From GCA-003244245 sp050699515 (GTDB lineage: Bacteria; Actinomycetota; Actinomycetes; Mycobacteriales; Pseudonocardiaceae): a stretch of DNA of 64,000 nt. Both the position numbers and the translations under genes were made by a program. The notes beneath the pieces are model-generated. The model worked only from the letters and a program-made list of their open reading frames with translations. It was not told the origin of the DNA and did not search any database. Location of the stretch: contig JBOHFF010000116.1 of assembly GCA_050699515.1 (NCBI GenBank), positions 1 through 64,000 on the forward strand. Reading direction: 5' to 3'. Shown one piece after another: positions 32,860 through 43,038 of this stretch. Positions within the stretch are counted from its first letter, which is position 1, and every line of letters begins with the position of its first letter.

Positions 32860-34371
32860 ATGACCAGCGAGCTCACCGCGTCCGGCTTCCCGTCGAAGTT
32901 CGCGCTGCTCGGTCTGACCTTCGATGATGTGCTGCTGCTGCCCGCCGAGTCCGACGTGATGCCGGCGGAGGTCGACACCTCGACCAGGCTGTCCCGCAAC
33001 GTCACGCTGCGAGTGCCGCTGGTCTCCTCGGCGATGGACACGGTGACCGAGGCGCGGATGGCCATCGCGATGGCCCGCCAGGGCGGGATGGGGGTGCTGC
33101 ACCGCAACCTGCCGGCGCAGGAGCAGGCCGCGCAGGTCGAGGTGGTCAAGCGCTCCGAGGCAGGCATGGTGACCGACCCGGTGACCTGCCTGCCGGAGGC
33201 CACCCTGGCCGACGTGGACGAGTTGTGCGCCCGCTACCGGATCTCCGGCGTGCCCGTGACCGACCCGGACGGGGTGCTGGTGGGCATCATCACCAACCGG
33301 GACATGCGCTTCGAGGTCGACCACGACAAGCGGGTCGCCGAGGTGATGACCAAGCCACCGCTGGTCACCGCTCAGGTGGGGGTCACGGCCGAGGCGGCGC
33401 TGGGTCTGCTGCGCCGGCACAAGATCGAGAAACTGCCGATCGTCGACGGGCAGGGCAGGCTCCGCGGTCTGATCACCGTCAAGGATTTCGTGAAGACCGA
33501 GCGCTACCCGCTGGCGACCAAGGACCCGGACGGGCGGCTGCTGGTCGGGGCGGCGATCGGGGTGGGCCAGGACGCCAAGGAACGGGCTGGGTTGCTGGTC
33601 GAGGCCGGTGTCGATGTGCTGGTTGTGGACACCGCGCACGGGCACTCCCGCGGAGTGCTGGAGATGATCAGCCTGCTGAAGGCCGGGCTGGATGCCACCG
33701 TGGACGTCATCGGCGGCAATGTGGCCACCCGGGCCGGTGCGCAGGCACTGATCGACGCCGGTGCGGACGCGGTCAAGGTCGGGGTGGGTCCAGGTTCCAT
33801 CTGCACCACCCGGGTGGTGGCCGGCGTGGGTGTGCCGCAGATCAGCGCTATTTATGAGGCGGACCGGGCCTGCCGTCCGGCGGGCGTTCCGGTGATCGGT
33901 GACGGCGGTATCCAGTACTCGGGGGATATCGCCAAGGCGATCGTCGCGGGGGCCAGCTCGGTGATGCTGGGCAGCCTGCTGGGCGGCACCGCCGAGGCAC
34001 CGGGTGACCTGATCCTGGTCGACGGCAAGCAGTACAAGACCTACCGCGGGATGGGCTCGGTGGGCGCCATGGCCTCCCGCGGCGGTAGCCGCTCGCATTC
34101 CCGGGACCGCTACTTCGCCGACGACATGCTCTCCGACGACAAGCTGGTGCCGGAGGGCATCGAGGGTCGGGTCCCGTTCCGGGGTCCGCTGTCGCTGGTG
34201 GCCCACCAGCTGGTCGGTGGCCTGCGGGCCGCGATGGGCTACGCCGGTGCCGCGACGATCCCGGCATTGCAGAGCGCGCAGCTGGTGCAGGTCACCTCGG
34301 CAGGTCTCAAGGAGGGTCACCCGCACGACATCACCATGACGGTGGAGGCCCCGAATTACGCGGTGCGCTGA
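32860..34371 (+). CDS. guaB: IMP dehydrogenase
   Basis: 503 residues. The N-terminal barrel half starts LTFDDVLLLPAESDVMP. Two CBS domains occupy about residues 100-225 (VTDPVTCLPEATL, VTAQVGVTAEAAL). The catalytic loop is GPGSICTTR with the Cys that attacks IMP, followed by DGGIQYSGD and the YRGMGSVGAM flap. It makes XMP, the committed step to GMP. It overlaps guaB3 at the stop/start (TGATG) and is in an operon with it; guaA lies downstream past two genes. Confidence 0.98.
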   Translation: MTSELTASGFPSKFALLGLTFDDVLLLPAESDVMPAEVDTSTRLSRNVTLRVPLVSSAMDTVTEARMAIAMARQGGMGVLHRNLPAQEQAAQVEVVKRSEAGMVTDPVTCLPEATLADVDELCARYRISGVPVTDPDGVLVGIITNRDMRFEVDHDKRVAEVMTKPPLVTAQVGVTAEAALGLLRRHKIEKLPIVDGQGRLRGLITVKDFVKTERYPLATKDPDGRLLVGAAIGVGQDAKERAGLLVEAGVDVLVVDTAHGHSRGVLEMISLLKAGLDATVDVIGGNVATRAGAQALIDAGADAVKVGVGPGSICTTRVVAGVGVPQISAIYEADRACRPAGVPVIGDGGIQYSGDIAKAIVAGASSVMLGSLLGGTAEAPGDLILVDGKQYKTYRGMGSVGAMASRGGSRSHSRDRYFADDMLSDDKLVPEGIEGRVPFRGPLSLVAHQLVGGLRAAMGYAGAATIPALQSAQLVQVTSAGLKEGHPHDITMTVEAPNYAVR

Positions 34372-35498
34372 TGCGTGACCTGGTGGAGATCGGGATGGGT
34401 CGCACCGCTCGGCGCGCCTACGACTTCGATGATGTCCAGATCGTGCCCTCCCGGCGCACCCGATCGTCGCGGGATGTGTCGACTGCCTGGCAGATCGACG
34501 CGTACCGGTTCGAGATCCCGCTGGTGACACACCCCACCGACGCGATCGTCTCACCGGCGATGGCGATCCGGATCGGTGAGCTGGGTGGGCTGGGGGTGCT
34601 CAACGCCGAGGGGCTGTGGGCCCGGCACGCCGACGTCGACAAGCTGCTGTTCCGGCTCACCTCCGCGACCGACGAGGCCGACGAGGCGACGGCGGTGCGG
34701 TTGCTGCAGCAGTGGCACGCGGCGCCGATCCGCCCTGAGCTGCTCACCGAGGCGATCAGCCAGGTGGCCTCCGCCGGGGTGACGGTGGCCGCCCGGGTCA
34801 GCCCGCAGCACGCCCGCGACCTCGCCCCTGATCTGCTCGCCGCCGGCGTGGAGATCCTCGTCGTGCAAGGCACGATCGTCTCGGCCGAGCACGTCGCCCG
34901 GGCGGCCGAGCCGCTCAATCTGGTGGAGTTCATCGCGTCGATGGATGTCCCGGTCATCGCCGGAGGAGTGGGCGACTACCGCACCGCGATGCACCTGATG
35001 CGTACCGGGGCCGCCGGTGTGATCGTGGGCCACGGGGCGGGTGCGAGCACGTCCACCGGGGCCGTGCTGGGCATCGGGGTGCCGATGGCCACTGCGGTCG
35101 CTGACGCGGCCGCCGCCCGGCGCGACTACCTCGACGAGACCGGCGGGCGCTACGTGCACGTGATCGCCGACGGCGGCATGCGGACCAGCGGTGATCTGGC
35201 CAAGGCGATCGCCTGCGGGGCGGACGCGGTGATGCTCGGTGAACCGCTGGCCAGTGCGGTCGAGGCGCCTGGCAACGGTCTGTACTGGACCGCCGCCGCC
35301 GCGCACCCGTCGCTGCCGCGCAGCCACGTCACCGACGTCCCCGAAGGCTCGATCGGCATCGACACCCTGCTGTTCGGCCCCTCTTACGACCCCAGCGGCA
35401 CCGTCAACCTCTTCGGCGCCCTACGTCGCGCCATGGCCAAGACGGGTTACTCCGAGCTCAAAGAGTTCCAGAAAGTCGGCCTCACCGTCCGCCCGTGA
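34371..35498 (+). CDS. guaB3: GuaB3 family IMP dehydrogenase-related protein
   Basis: 375 residues, without CBS domains. It begins VEIGMGRTARRAYDFDDVQIVPSRRTRSS, an actinobacterial guaB3 signature, and retains VIADGGMRTSGDLAKAIACGADAVMLG. The GPGSICTT catalytic Cys loop of true IMPDH is replaced (GVIVGHGAGASTST), so IMP dehydrogenase activity is doubtful; some family members reduce GMP. It overlaps guaB by a few bases. A strong hairpin follows its stop. Confidence 0.95.
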   Translation: MRDLVEIGMGRTARRAYDFDDVQIVPSRRTRSSRDVSTAWQIDAYRFEIPLVTHPTDAIVSPAMAIRIGELGGLGVLNAEGLWARHADVDKLLFRLTSATDEADEATAVRLLQQWHAAPIRPELLTEAISQVASAGVTVAARVSPQHARDLAPDLLAAGVEILVVQGTIVSAEHVARAAEPLNLVEFIASMDVPVIAGGVGDYRTAMHLMRTGAAGVIVGHGAGASTSTGAVLGIGVPMATAVADAAAARRDYLDETGGRYVHVIADGGMRTSGDLAKAIACGADAVMLGEPLASAVEAPGNGLYWTAAAAHPSLPRSHVTDVPEGSIGIDTLLFGPSYDPSGTVNLFGALRRAMAKTGYSELKEFQKVGLTVRP

Positions 35499-35511
35499 TC
35501 CCCTCGCCCCG

Positions 35512-35579
35512 CCCGCGTTCTGGATGCAGACTGTTGTTATTCGGGTCCCGATTACCGCAGTCTGCATCCAGAACGCGGG
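35512..35579. terminator. Perfect 22-bp hairpin after guaB3
   Basis: Arms 35512-35533 and 35558-35579 are exact complements around a 24-nt loop. It lies between guaB3 and the GMC gene, most likely a strong terminator or attenuator; the unusual length could also mark a mobile repeat. Confidence 0.8.
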
Positions 35580-35595
35580 TGAGGGAGGTCTGTGA

Positions 35596-37257
35596 GTGGT
35601 TGATTACGACGTGGTGGTGGTCGGGTCTGGGTTCGGGGGCAGTGTCGCGGCGCTGCGGCTGACCGAGAAGGGGTACCGGGTCGGCGTGCTCGAAGCCGGT
35701 CGGCGTTTCGCCGATCATGAGCTGCCCACCACGTCCTGGCAGCTGCGCAGGTTCCTCTGGGCGCCGGCGCTGGGTTGCTACGGCATCCAGCGCATCCACC
35801 TGCTGCGCAACCTCATGGTGCTGGCCGGCGCCGGTGTCGGGGGCGGCTCATTGAACTACGCCAATACGCTGTATCGCCCGCCGGAGGCGTTCTTCGACGA
35901 TCCCCAGTGGGGGCACCTCGCCGACTGGCGGGCCGAGCTCGACTCCTACTACGACCAGGCGCAGCGGATGCTCGGCGTGACGACCTACCCCGGGCATACC
36001 GCCGCCGATGAAGTGATGCAGCGGGTCGCATGGGATATGGGGGTCTTGAAGAGCTACCGACCCACCCCCGTGGGGGTCTTCTTCGGCCCTCCGGGCGAGG
36101 AGGCCGACGATCCCTACTTCGGCGGCGCCGGACCCCGGCGGACGGGCTGCATCGAGTGCGGGTCGTGCATGACGGGGTGCCGGGTGGGGGCTAAGAACAC
36201 CCTGGTGAAGAACTATCTCTACCTCGCGGAGCGGGCCGGGGCCATGGTCCATGCCCTGACCACGGTGACCGCGGTCCGCCCCCAGCCGGACGGGACCTGG
36301 CGCCTCGACGCCGTGCGCACCGGGAAGCGCTGGCGCCGGACGATCCGAGCGCACCAGGTGGTGCTCGCCGCCGGCACCTGGGGGACCCAGCAGTTGCTGC
36401 ACCGGATGAGGGACCAGGGCGTGCTGCCCCGCCTTTCAGCCCGGCTGGGTGAGCTGACCCGGACGAACTCCGAGGCGATCGTCGGCGCCAGCCGGACCAC
36501 GGTGGACCCGCGGCGCGACTTTTCTCGCGGGGTCGCCATCACCTCCTCCTTCCATCCCGACGAGCACACCCATATCGAGCCGGTCCGCTACGGGCGGGGC
36601 AGCAACGCGATGGGCCTGCTGCAGACGGTGTCCACCGACGGCGCGTCCGACACCCCCCGCTGGCAGCAGTTGCTGCGTCTCGTCGCCGAGCATCCGATCC
36701 GGACGGTGCGACTGCTGTCGGTGCGGCACTGGAGCGAGCGGGCAGTGATCCTGCTGGTGATGCAGACCTTGGACAACTCGCTGACCACCTACCGCCGTCA
36801 CGGCCGGCTCACCTCCCGGTACGGCCACGGAGAGCCAAATCCCACCTTCATCCCGGCCGGTTTCCGGGCCAGCCACCTCACCGCCAAACACATCGGTGGT
36901 ACCGCCGGCAGCACCTGGGGTGAGCTGTTCGAGGTACCGATCACCGCGCACTTCCTCGGTGGCTGCCCGATGGGTGCCACCGCCGCTGAGGGCGTCATCG
37001 ACGCCTACCACCGGCTGCATGGCTACCCCGGCCTGTCCGTCGTGGACGGCTCAGCGGTCAGTGCAAACCTCGGCGTGAACCCGGCCCTGACCATCACCGC
37101 ACTGGCTGAGCGCGCCTTCGCCCTCTGGCCCAACAAGGGAGATCGTGATCCGCGTCCCGTCCTTGGTAAGGCCTACCAGCGTCATGACCCCATCCCGCCG
37201 CGCATGCCAGTCGTGCCGCTGAGCGCTCCCGGAGCACTGCGGCTGCTGCGCTCGTAA
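35596..37257 (+). CDS. choD: GMC-family flavin oxidoreductase, ChoD-like
   Basis: 553 residues from a GTG with GGGAGGT 7 nt upstream. FAD-binding VVVGSGFGGSVAALRL opens the protein; GGGSLNYANTLYRPP and the Cys-rich GCIECGSCMTGCRVGAKNT follow, and it ends with NLGVNPALTITALAERA, the GMC C-terminal FAD-contact block. The position after guaB3 is that of choD (Rv3409c). The family oxidises sterol-type or other alcohols; the CxxC-rich insert is typical of this subgroup, and true cholesterol oxidase activity is unproven. It overlaps the convergent HNH gene by 76 bp. Confidence 0.9.
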   Translation: MVDYDVVVVGSGFGGSVAALRLTEKGYRVGVLEAGRRFADHELPTTSWQLRRFLWAPALGCYGIQRIHLLRNLMVLAGAGVGGGSLNYANTLYRPPEAFFDDPQWGHLADWRAELDSYYDQAQRMLGVTTYPGHTAADEVMQRVAWDMGVLKSYRPTPVGVFFGPPGEEADDPYFGGAGPRRTGCIECGSCMTGCRVGAKNTLVKNYLYLAERAGAMVHALTTVTAVRPQPDGTWRLDAVRTGKRWRRTIRAHQVVLAAGTWGTQQLLHRMRDQGVLPRLSARLGELTRTNSEAIVGASRTTVDPRRDFSRGVAITSSFHPDEHTHIEPVRYGRGSNAMGLLQTVSTDGASDTPRWQQLLRLVAEHPIRTVRLLSVRHWSERAVILLVMQTLDNSLTTYRRHGRLTSRYGHGEPNPTFIPAGFRASHLTAKHIGGTAGSTWGELFEVPITAHFLGGCPMGATAAEGVIDAYHRLHGYPGLSVVDGSAVSANLGVNPALTITALAERAFALWPNKGDRDPRPVLGKAYQRHDPIPPRMPVVPLSAPGALRLLRS

Positions 37258-38795
37258 GTGCTTCGGGGCGCACTCAGAACGGCGGGGGTTCGTCCGCGTC
37301 GAGTCGGGTGTGTGGTGAGCGGTTCGGGGTCGCTCAGCGGTGGTGGTTCGGAGTGGTACAGGTGTCCGCTGGGGGTGTTCCAGGTGGTGCAGCCGTCGGG
37401 GTGGTGGGTGACTGACCAGCCCGGGGTCTGCTTGACCCGGTGATGGCGCCGGCACTTGATTCCCAGGTTGAATTCGTTGGTGGGGCCGGTGCCGGTGTTC
37501 GGATCATGGGGAATGCCGTGGTCGATGTCGCAGCGGTGGGCGGGTACCCGGCAGCCCGGAAATTGGCAGGTCTGGTCGCGGGTGATGACCAACCCCGCCA
37601 GGTGGGCGGGTGGTCGGTAGCGCGTGGTGCCGTAGTCCACGGGGCGGCCGGAATGAGGGTCGGTGAGGATGCGCCGCCAGGTGCCCCCAGCGGCGAGATC
37701 GCGAGTCACGGCGGCGGGAATTGGCCCGTAGCCGGCGAGCTCGCCGGGGGTGTCGTCGGCGCCGAGCAGCGCGGTGTAGGGGATGGTGACCCGCACATCG
37801 GCACTTCCGCCGCGTCGGCACCGTCCGCATTCGCATCGGCAGCCGGCCCCCGTGGTGGGACCAGCGTCGGCGATGTCGCCACGGGCGCTATCCGAAGAGT
37901 TGCCCGGCGCGGTGGTGTGTACGCGAGCGGCGCTGGTGCCCGCACTTTGGTAGTCGGTGGGGGCCAGCACCAGATCGACCAGGGCGTCGCCGCGACGAGC
38001 ATCCACGGTGCGCTCATCACCCTCACCCCCGGCGTGACGGGCGTACTCATCGAGCACCGCGTACACGCCGACGGCCTCGGCGGCCGGAAGATAGGCCGAC
38101 ACCGTGGCCATCCCATCGGGCTCGGGCCACATCTGCACCCCGCGCTCGCGCTTGGCCTGCTCAGCTCGTTCCTGCGCAGCAGAGGGGTCAGCGGACAACA
38201 CCGCACGACGAGTCGCGGCGCGCAGCTGCCCGGGGGTCTGCTTCGGTGCCTTGGTCAACACCTTCTGTTCGACTTGTGCGGTGTGCTGCGCAGAGAGATT
38301 CAGCGTCTCCGCGTCGATGATGCGTGCCTTGGCTAGGGTGATCCGGCCGCATTCCAGCGCAGCCAGCGTGCTCGGCAACCGGGTGCACAACGACCAGGCA
38401 TCACTCACCCGGGCGGTGGCGGTCCGCGCTGAGACTCTCAGCATCAGCCCGACCTCGGATACCGCTGAGTCGTGCGCCTGCGACGTGCAGGCGCCCAGAG
38501 CCGTGTTGCGGGTCTCGGCGCTGTCCATGAATGAGGTCATCTCCCGGAGCTGTCGAGCTTGAGCCCAGGCGATCACCCGTTCCCATCCTCCGATGCGCTC
38601 CAGCGATTCGAACTCACGATGCTCCGGGGCGGTCTCAGCGGGTTGAGCCAGCAGGTCGGCCAGCAGGCTGTCCGGAAGGTACTCCGACCAGCGCACTCGC
38701 TCTGCGGTGCCGGCGGGTGGGTCCTCGGCCAGGTAGTCGACCACGTCCTCCGGCGGGGCAAGCACCGGAGGCGGAGGCAGCTCATTATCGAACAT
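37182..38795 (-). CDS. DUF222/13E12-type HNH endonuclease, LexA-controlled
   Basis: About 537 residues from the ATG at 38795. The long N-terminal DUF222 (13E12 repeat) domain carries ARTATARVSDAWSLCTRLPSTLAALECGRITLAKARII. The C-terminal HNH motif reads QFPGCRVPAHRCDIDHGIPHD, then NLGIKCRRHHRVK, with His, Cys and Asp ligands intact. The start codon lies in the centre of a perfect palindrome that contains a LexA box, so expression should follow DNA damage, as shown for 13E12 genes in M. tuberculosis. It overlaps choD tail-to-tail and is divergent from guaA. Confidence 0.93.
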   Translation of the reverse strand: MFDNELPPPPVLAPPEDVVDYLAEDPPAGTAERVRWSEYLPDSLLADLLAQPAETAPEHREFESLERIGGWERVIAWAQARQLREMTSFMDSAETRNTALGACTSQAHDSAVSEVGLMLRVSARTATARVSDAWSLCTRLPSTLAALECGRITLAKARIIDAETLNLSAQHTAQVEQKVLTKAPKQTPGQLRAATRRAVLSADPSAAQERAEQAKRERGVQMWPEPDGMATVSAYLPAAEAVGVYAVLDEYARHAGGEGDERTVDARRGDALVDLVLAPTDYQSAGTSAARVHTTAPGNSSDSARGDIADAGPTTGAGCRCECGRCRRGGSADVRVTIPYTALLGADDTPGELAGYGPIPAAVTRDLAAGGTWRRILTDPHSGRPVDYGTTRYRPPAHLAGLVITRDQTCQFPGCRVPAHRCDIDHGIPHDPNTGTGPTNEFNLGIKCRRHHRVKQTPGWSVTHHPDGCTTWNTPSGHLYHSEPPPLSDPEPLTTHPTRRGRTPAVLSAPRSTYERSSRSAPGALSGTTGMRGGMGS

Positions 38796-38807
38796 ATGTT
38801 CGATAAT
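38784..38807 (-). promoter_or_regulatory. LexA SOS box, 24-bp perfect palindrome
   Basis: CGAACATATGTTCG, the actinobacterial LexA consensus, is embedded in a wholly symmetric 24-bp sequence at 38784-38807 and contains the ATG of the HNH gene. A bound LexA dimer would block that start directly; guaA begins 103 bp away on the other strand. Confidence 0.9.
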
Positions 38808-38910
38808 ACTCGAGGTGGTGCAGTGTGGCAACAGACGGTGGCGCCCGTTAACCGACTGTCATCGCACCGATCCGCACCAGCGCTCACCAGTCGCGCGCTA
38901 GCGTGCCACC

Positions 38911-40467
<1,557 letters not shown>

Positions 40468-40588
40468 TGGCGGCGCCCCGTGAGTGGCGATGCGAGTCAG
40501 AGCTCTTGCGACTCCCACACACAGCCTTCGTATGATCTGGTGACGGCTCGCGTGTGGTGCGCGGGATGACCGGTTCGAAAGGGCGGGG

Positions 40589-41590
40589 ATGACCACGCTC
40601 GACTTCGAGCTGGAGATCGGCCCGGGTGCGGCGGGCAGCTACCCGGTGCTGGCGCGTTCGCCGGGCGGGGAGGCTGCCACCACCTTGCGGTGGTCGGTGA
40701 CCCTCGCTGAGCTTGACCACCAACTCGCCGTGATCAAGGACAAGGTGCTGGTGTCCGCGGCGCTGGCGCGTCGTGCGCCCACCGAGCACGAGCAGCCCGT
40801 GCGGGAGCTGGGCCAGCGACTGTTCGAGACCGTGATCACCGACGATGTGCTGGCGTTGTATGTGGCCAGCAGGCAGCGCGCCCGCGATCAGGGCAGCGCG
40901 CTGCGACTGGTGTTGCGAGTGCGCCCGCCGGAGCTGGCGCGGCTGCCGTGGGAGTTCCTGTTCGATCCCGGCCAGGGGGATTACTTGGGTTTGACCATGC
41001 CCCTGGTGCGCTACCCCCAGGTACTTGCCCCCCGCCAGCCGTTGCAGGTCGCGCCGCCGCTGCGGATCCTGGGCATGGTCGCCCGCCCGGGCGACCTGCA
41101 CGCGCTGGATGCCAGCGAGGAGCAGCAGCGCCTGCAGACCGCGCTCGCCGATCTGCAGCGCGAGGGGCTGGTCGAGCTGGAGTGGGTGGCCGGGCAGACC
41201 TACAACTGTCTGGAAGATGCCCTGGACGGCGGCCCGTGGCACGTGTTCCATTTCGTCGGCCATGGCGGGTACGACCGGGTGGCCGATGAGGGCGTCCTCG
41301 CCTTGGCCGACGAGACCGGGCGAACCCATCCCATCGGCGCCGACGACATCAGCCGCCTGCTCGCCGAGCACCACCCGCTACGTCTGGTGGTGCTCAACGC
41401 CTGCGACACCGGGCGGGGCAGCGCTGACAGGACGGCGCGTATTTGGGATGCCGTCAGCGGGCAGGAGCTTGCCAGGGTCACCCACGACCGCGGGGTGCGG
41501 GGTGTGGTGTTCAGTTCGGACGGACGTTGGTTGGCGACGGCCAGCGCGGACACAACCGCGCGGATCTGGGTGCTGAGCGACGACGAGTAA
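40589..41590 (+). CDS. CHAT-domain protein reduced by internal deletion, short WD40 tail
   Basis: 333 residues from an ATG with AAAGGGCGGGG upstream. The N-terminal 275 residues are a caspase-like CHAT domain close to the copy at 44829: catalytic His225 in FHFVGHGGY and Cys272 in VLNACDTGRG. At that point the full-length paralog continues for over 600 residues, whereas this one joins in frame directly to about 1.5 WD40 blades (DRTARIWDAVSGQ, then GRWLATASADTTARIW) and stops. The rest of the CHAT C-terminal part, the TPR-like middle and most of the propeller are missing. It may be an inactive remnant or a stripped-down protease. Confidence 0.85.
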   Translation: MTTLDFELEIGPGAAGSYPVLARSPGGEAATTLRWSVTLAELDHQLAVIKDKVLVSAALARRAPTEHEQPVRELGQRLFETVITDDVLALYVASRQRARDQGSALRLVLRVRPPELARLPWEFLFDPGQGDYLGLTMPLVRYPQVLAPRQPLQVAPPLRILGMVARPGDLHALDASEEQQRLQTALADLQREGLVELEWVAGQTYNCLEDALDGGPWHVFHFVGHGGYDRVADEGVLALADETGRTHPIGADDISRLLAEHHPLRLVVLNACDTGRGSADRTARIWDAVSGQELARVTHDRGVRGVVFSSDGRWLATASADTTARIWVLSDDE

Positions 41591-41615
41591 CTCTGATTCC
41601 GGACCGATGTGAGCG

Positions 41616-41927
41616 CTATTCTGGTTCCGCTCGCTGCACGATTCTGAGCGGCTGCTCCATCCAGAATTGCGCTGTAACGAAGATCTGGCAGGTCCGCGAT
41701 TTCCGCCACGGCACCCCTCGTCGTCGCGAGCATCCGGGTACCGGGCATCGACCCGCACCGTCGATCGTATGCCGTTCGAGTAATGTCAATGCCAACCCGG
41801 CCAATCGCAGGAGCATCTCCGCATTGCCATCGGGGGACAGCCCGGCAGATACCCGTCGCTGCGCCTCGTGAGACACCTTCCTCAATCGCTCCCGGAGCAA
41901 CCGCCGTCGCACCTCGTGGACGTTCAC
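41616..41927 (-). CDS. Hypothetical Arg-rich protein
   Basis: 103 residues from the GTG at 41927, which overlaps the stop of the gene before it (GTGA). It starts VNVHEVRRRLLRERLRK, has a Leu-rich helix (NAEMLLRLAGLALTLLERH) and ends with a basic Cys pair (GRCPVPGCSRRR) and RKSRTCQIFVTAQFW. No family recognised. It forms a two-gene leftward operon and converges on the reduced CHAT gene, 25 bp away. Confidence 0.6.
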   Translation of the reverse strand: MNVHEVRRRLLRERLRKVSHEAQRRVSAGLSPDGNAEMLLRLAGLALTLLERHTIDGAGRCPVPGCSRRRGVPWRKSRTCQIFVTAQFWMEQPLRIVQRAEPE

Positions 41928-42181
41928 GGCTCCCGGTACGACTTGACCGTATTCGCGGGAAGAGCAAGCGGCTCCTCGGCGACAACCTCTCCAGCGACGA
42001 CCAACCGGCCGTTCTCCTCGGCCCGGCGGCATAGCCGTTGCCCAGCAGCGATCAACCGCTGCCCGTAGTGCTGCTGCTCGGCGGCACTGGCAGACCCTTC
42101 CATGATCCGCATCGCCAACGGCGCCAGGTCACGGTTCACCCGGGCCAGCTCAGTCAGCAACTCCCGGTCCTCGCGGATCAT
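41924..42181 (-). CDS. Hypothetical small helical protein
   Basis: 85 residues from the ATG at 42181 with GGAGCGAGG upstream. It begins MIREDRELLTELARVNRDL and is mainly helical, with an acidic/alanine-rich second half (GRLVVAGEVVAEE). No family recognised. Divergent from the XRE gene at 42418, with 236 bp of promoter region between them in which I see no further gene. Confidence 0.65.
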   Translation of the reverse strand: MIREDRELLTELARVNRDLAPLAMRIMEGSASAAEQQHYGQRLIAAGQRLCRRAEENGRLVVAGEVVAEEPLALPANTVKSYREP

Positions 42182-42417
42182 GAAACCTCGCTCCGGCCTG
42201 CCTCGCTCGCCACGCCTGCACCCCGTTCGTGCTCGTCGGTGCGTTGGGTGGCCCCAGGACAGGGGAGCCGTCGGGGGCTTCGCTCATGCCCGGCCCTGGG
42301 ACCTTGGCCAGGCACTCAATCCGGTGGGATGATCGGTGGGTTAGTGATCACACACCGTTGCCACCGGGTGGCCACGGTTACGCTGAGGGCCATCAGCACG
42401 ATGAGGGGTAGCGGACG

Positions 42418-43038
42418 ATGGGGCGGGAGCCAAAAGAGCTTGTTGAGATGCGCCGAGCGCTGGGTGCGCAGCTGGCGGCGTTCCGGCAGGCGGCGGGCCT
42501 GACCCAAGGGCAGCTGGCCAAGGTGACGTTCCGCGATCGGTCCACGGTGGCGCATATCGAGACGGGCCGGTCCCGGGCCGATGAGCGGTTCTGGATAGTC
42601 GCCGATGAGTCCTGCTGCGCCAAAGGTGTCCTGCTGGCCGGTTTCCATGCGTGGGCGGCGGCCAAGCAGGATCATGAGATACGGGCCCAGGAAGCGCAGC
42701 TGGCGCAGGCCCGGGCCGAAGCCGAGTCGCTGCGCGCGGCGGCTGCCCCGAAGGTAGCGCGTGACATCGAGATAAGTGAGGTGGCGGGCGAGGAGGAAGA
42801 TCGGATAGCCGAGCAGTTGGTGACTCTAGCTGTGTGGATTGGTGGGTGGCATGAACCGTCGGAAACTAATCCAGCTGCTGGGGGCGGTCGGCGCAGTCAT
42901 CTCCTCGCCAGCTGTGCGCGATCTGGACGCCGAGGAGCAGGAACGCCTGGCCCGAGCCATAGCGTCGCCGAGCCGGGTGGACGAGCGGGTCATCGACCAC
43001 ATCGAGACCATGCATCTGTATTGCAAACGGCAAGATGA
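42418..43038 (+). pseudogene. XRE-type regulator, N-terminal part, frameshifted
   Basis: A clear XRE helix-turn-helix opens the frame: MRRALGAQLAAFRQAAG, LTQGQLAKVTF, RSTVAHIETGRSRADE, then a coiled-coil-like AQEAQLAQARAEAESLRAA. Coding character stops near 42840, where the next frame (42851-43885) takes up MNRRKLIQLLGAVGA, the normal continuation in this actinobacterial XRE/TPR family. The remaining residues to 43038 are out-of-frame translation of that region. One indel near 42830-42850 would explain both frames. It could also be two separate overlapping genes. Confidence 0.6.
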
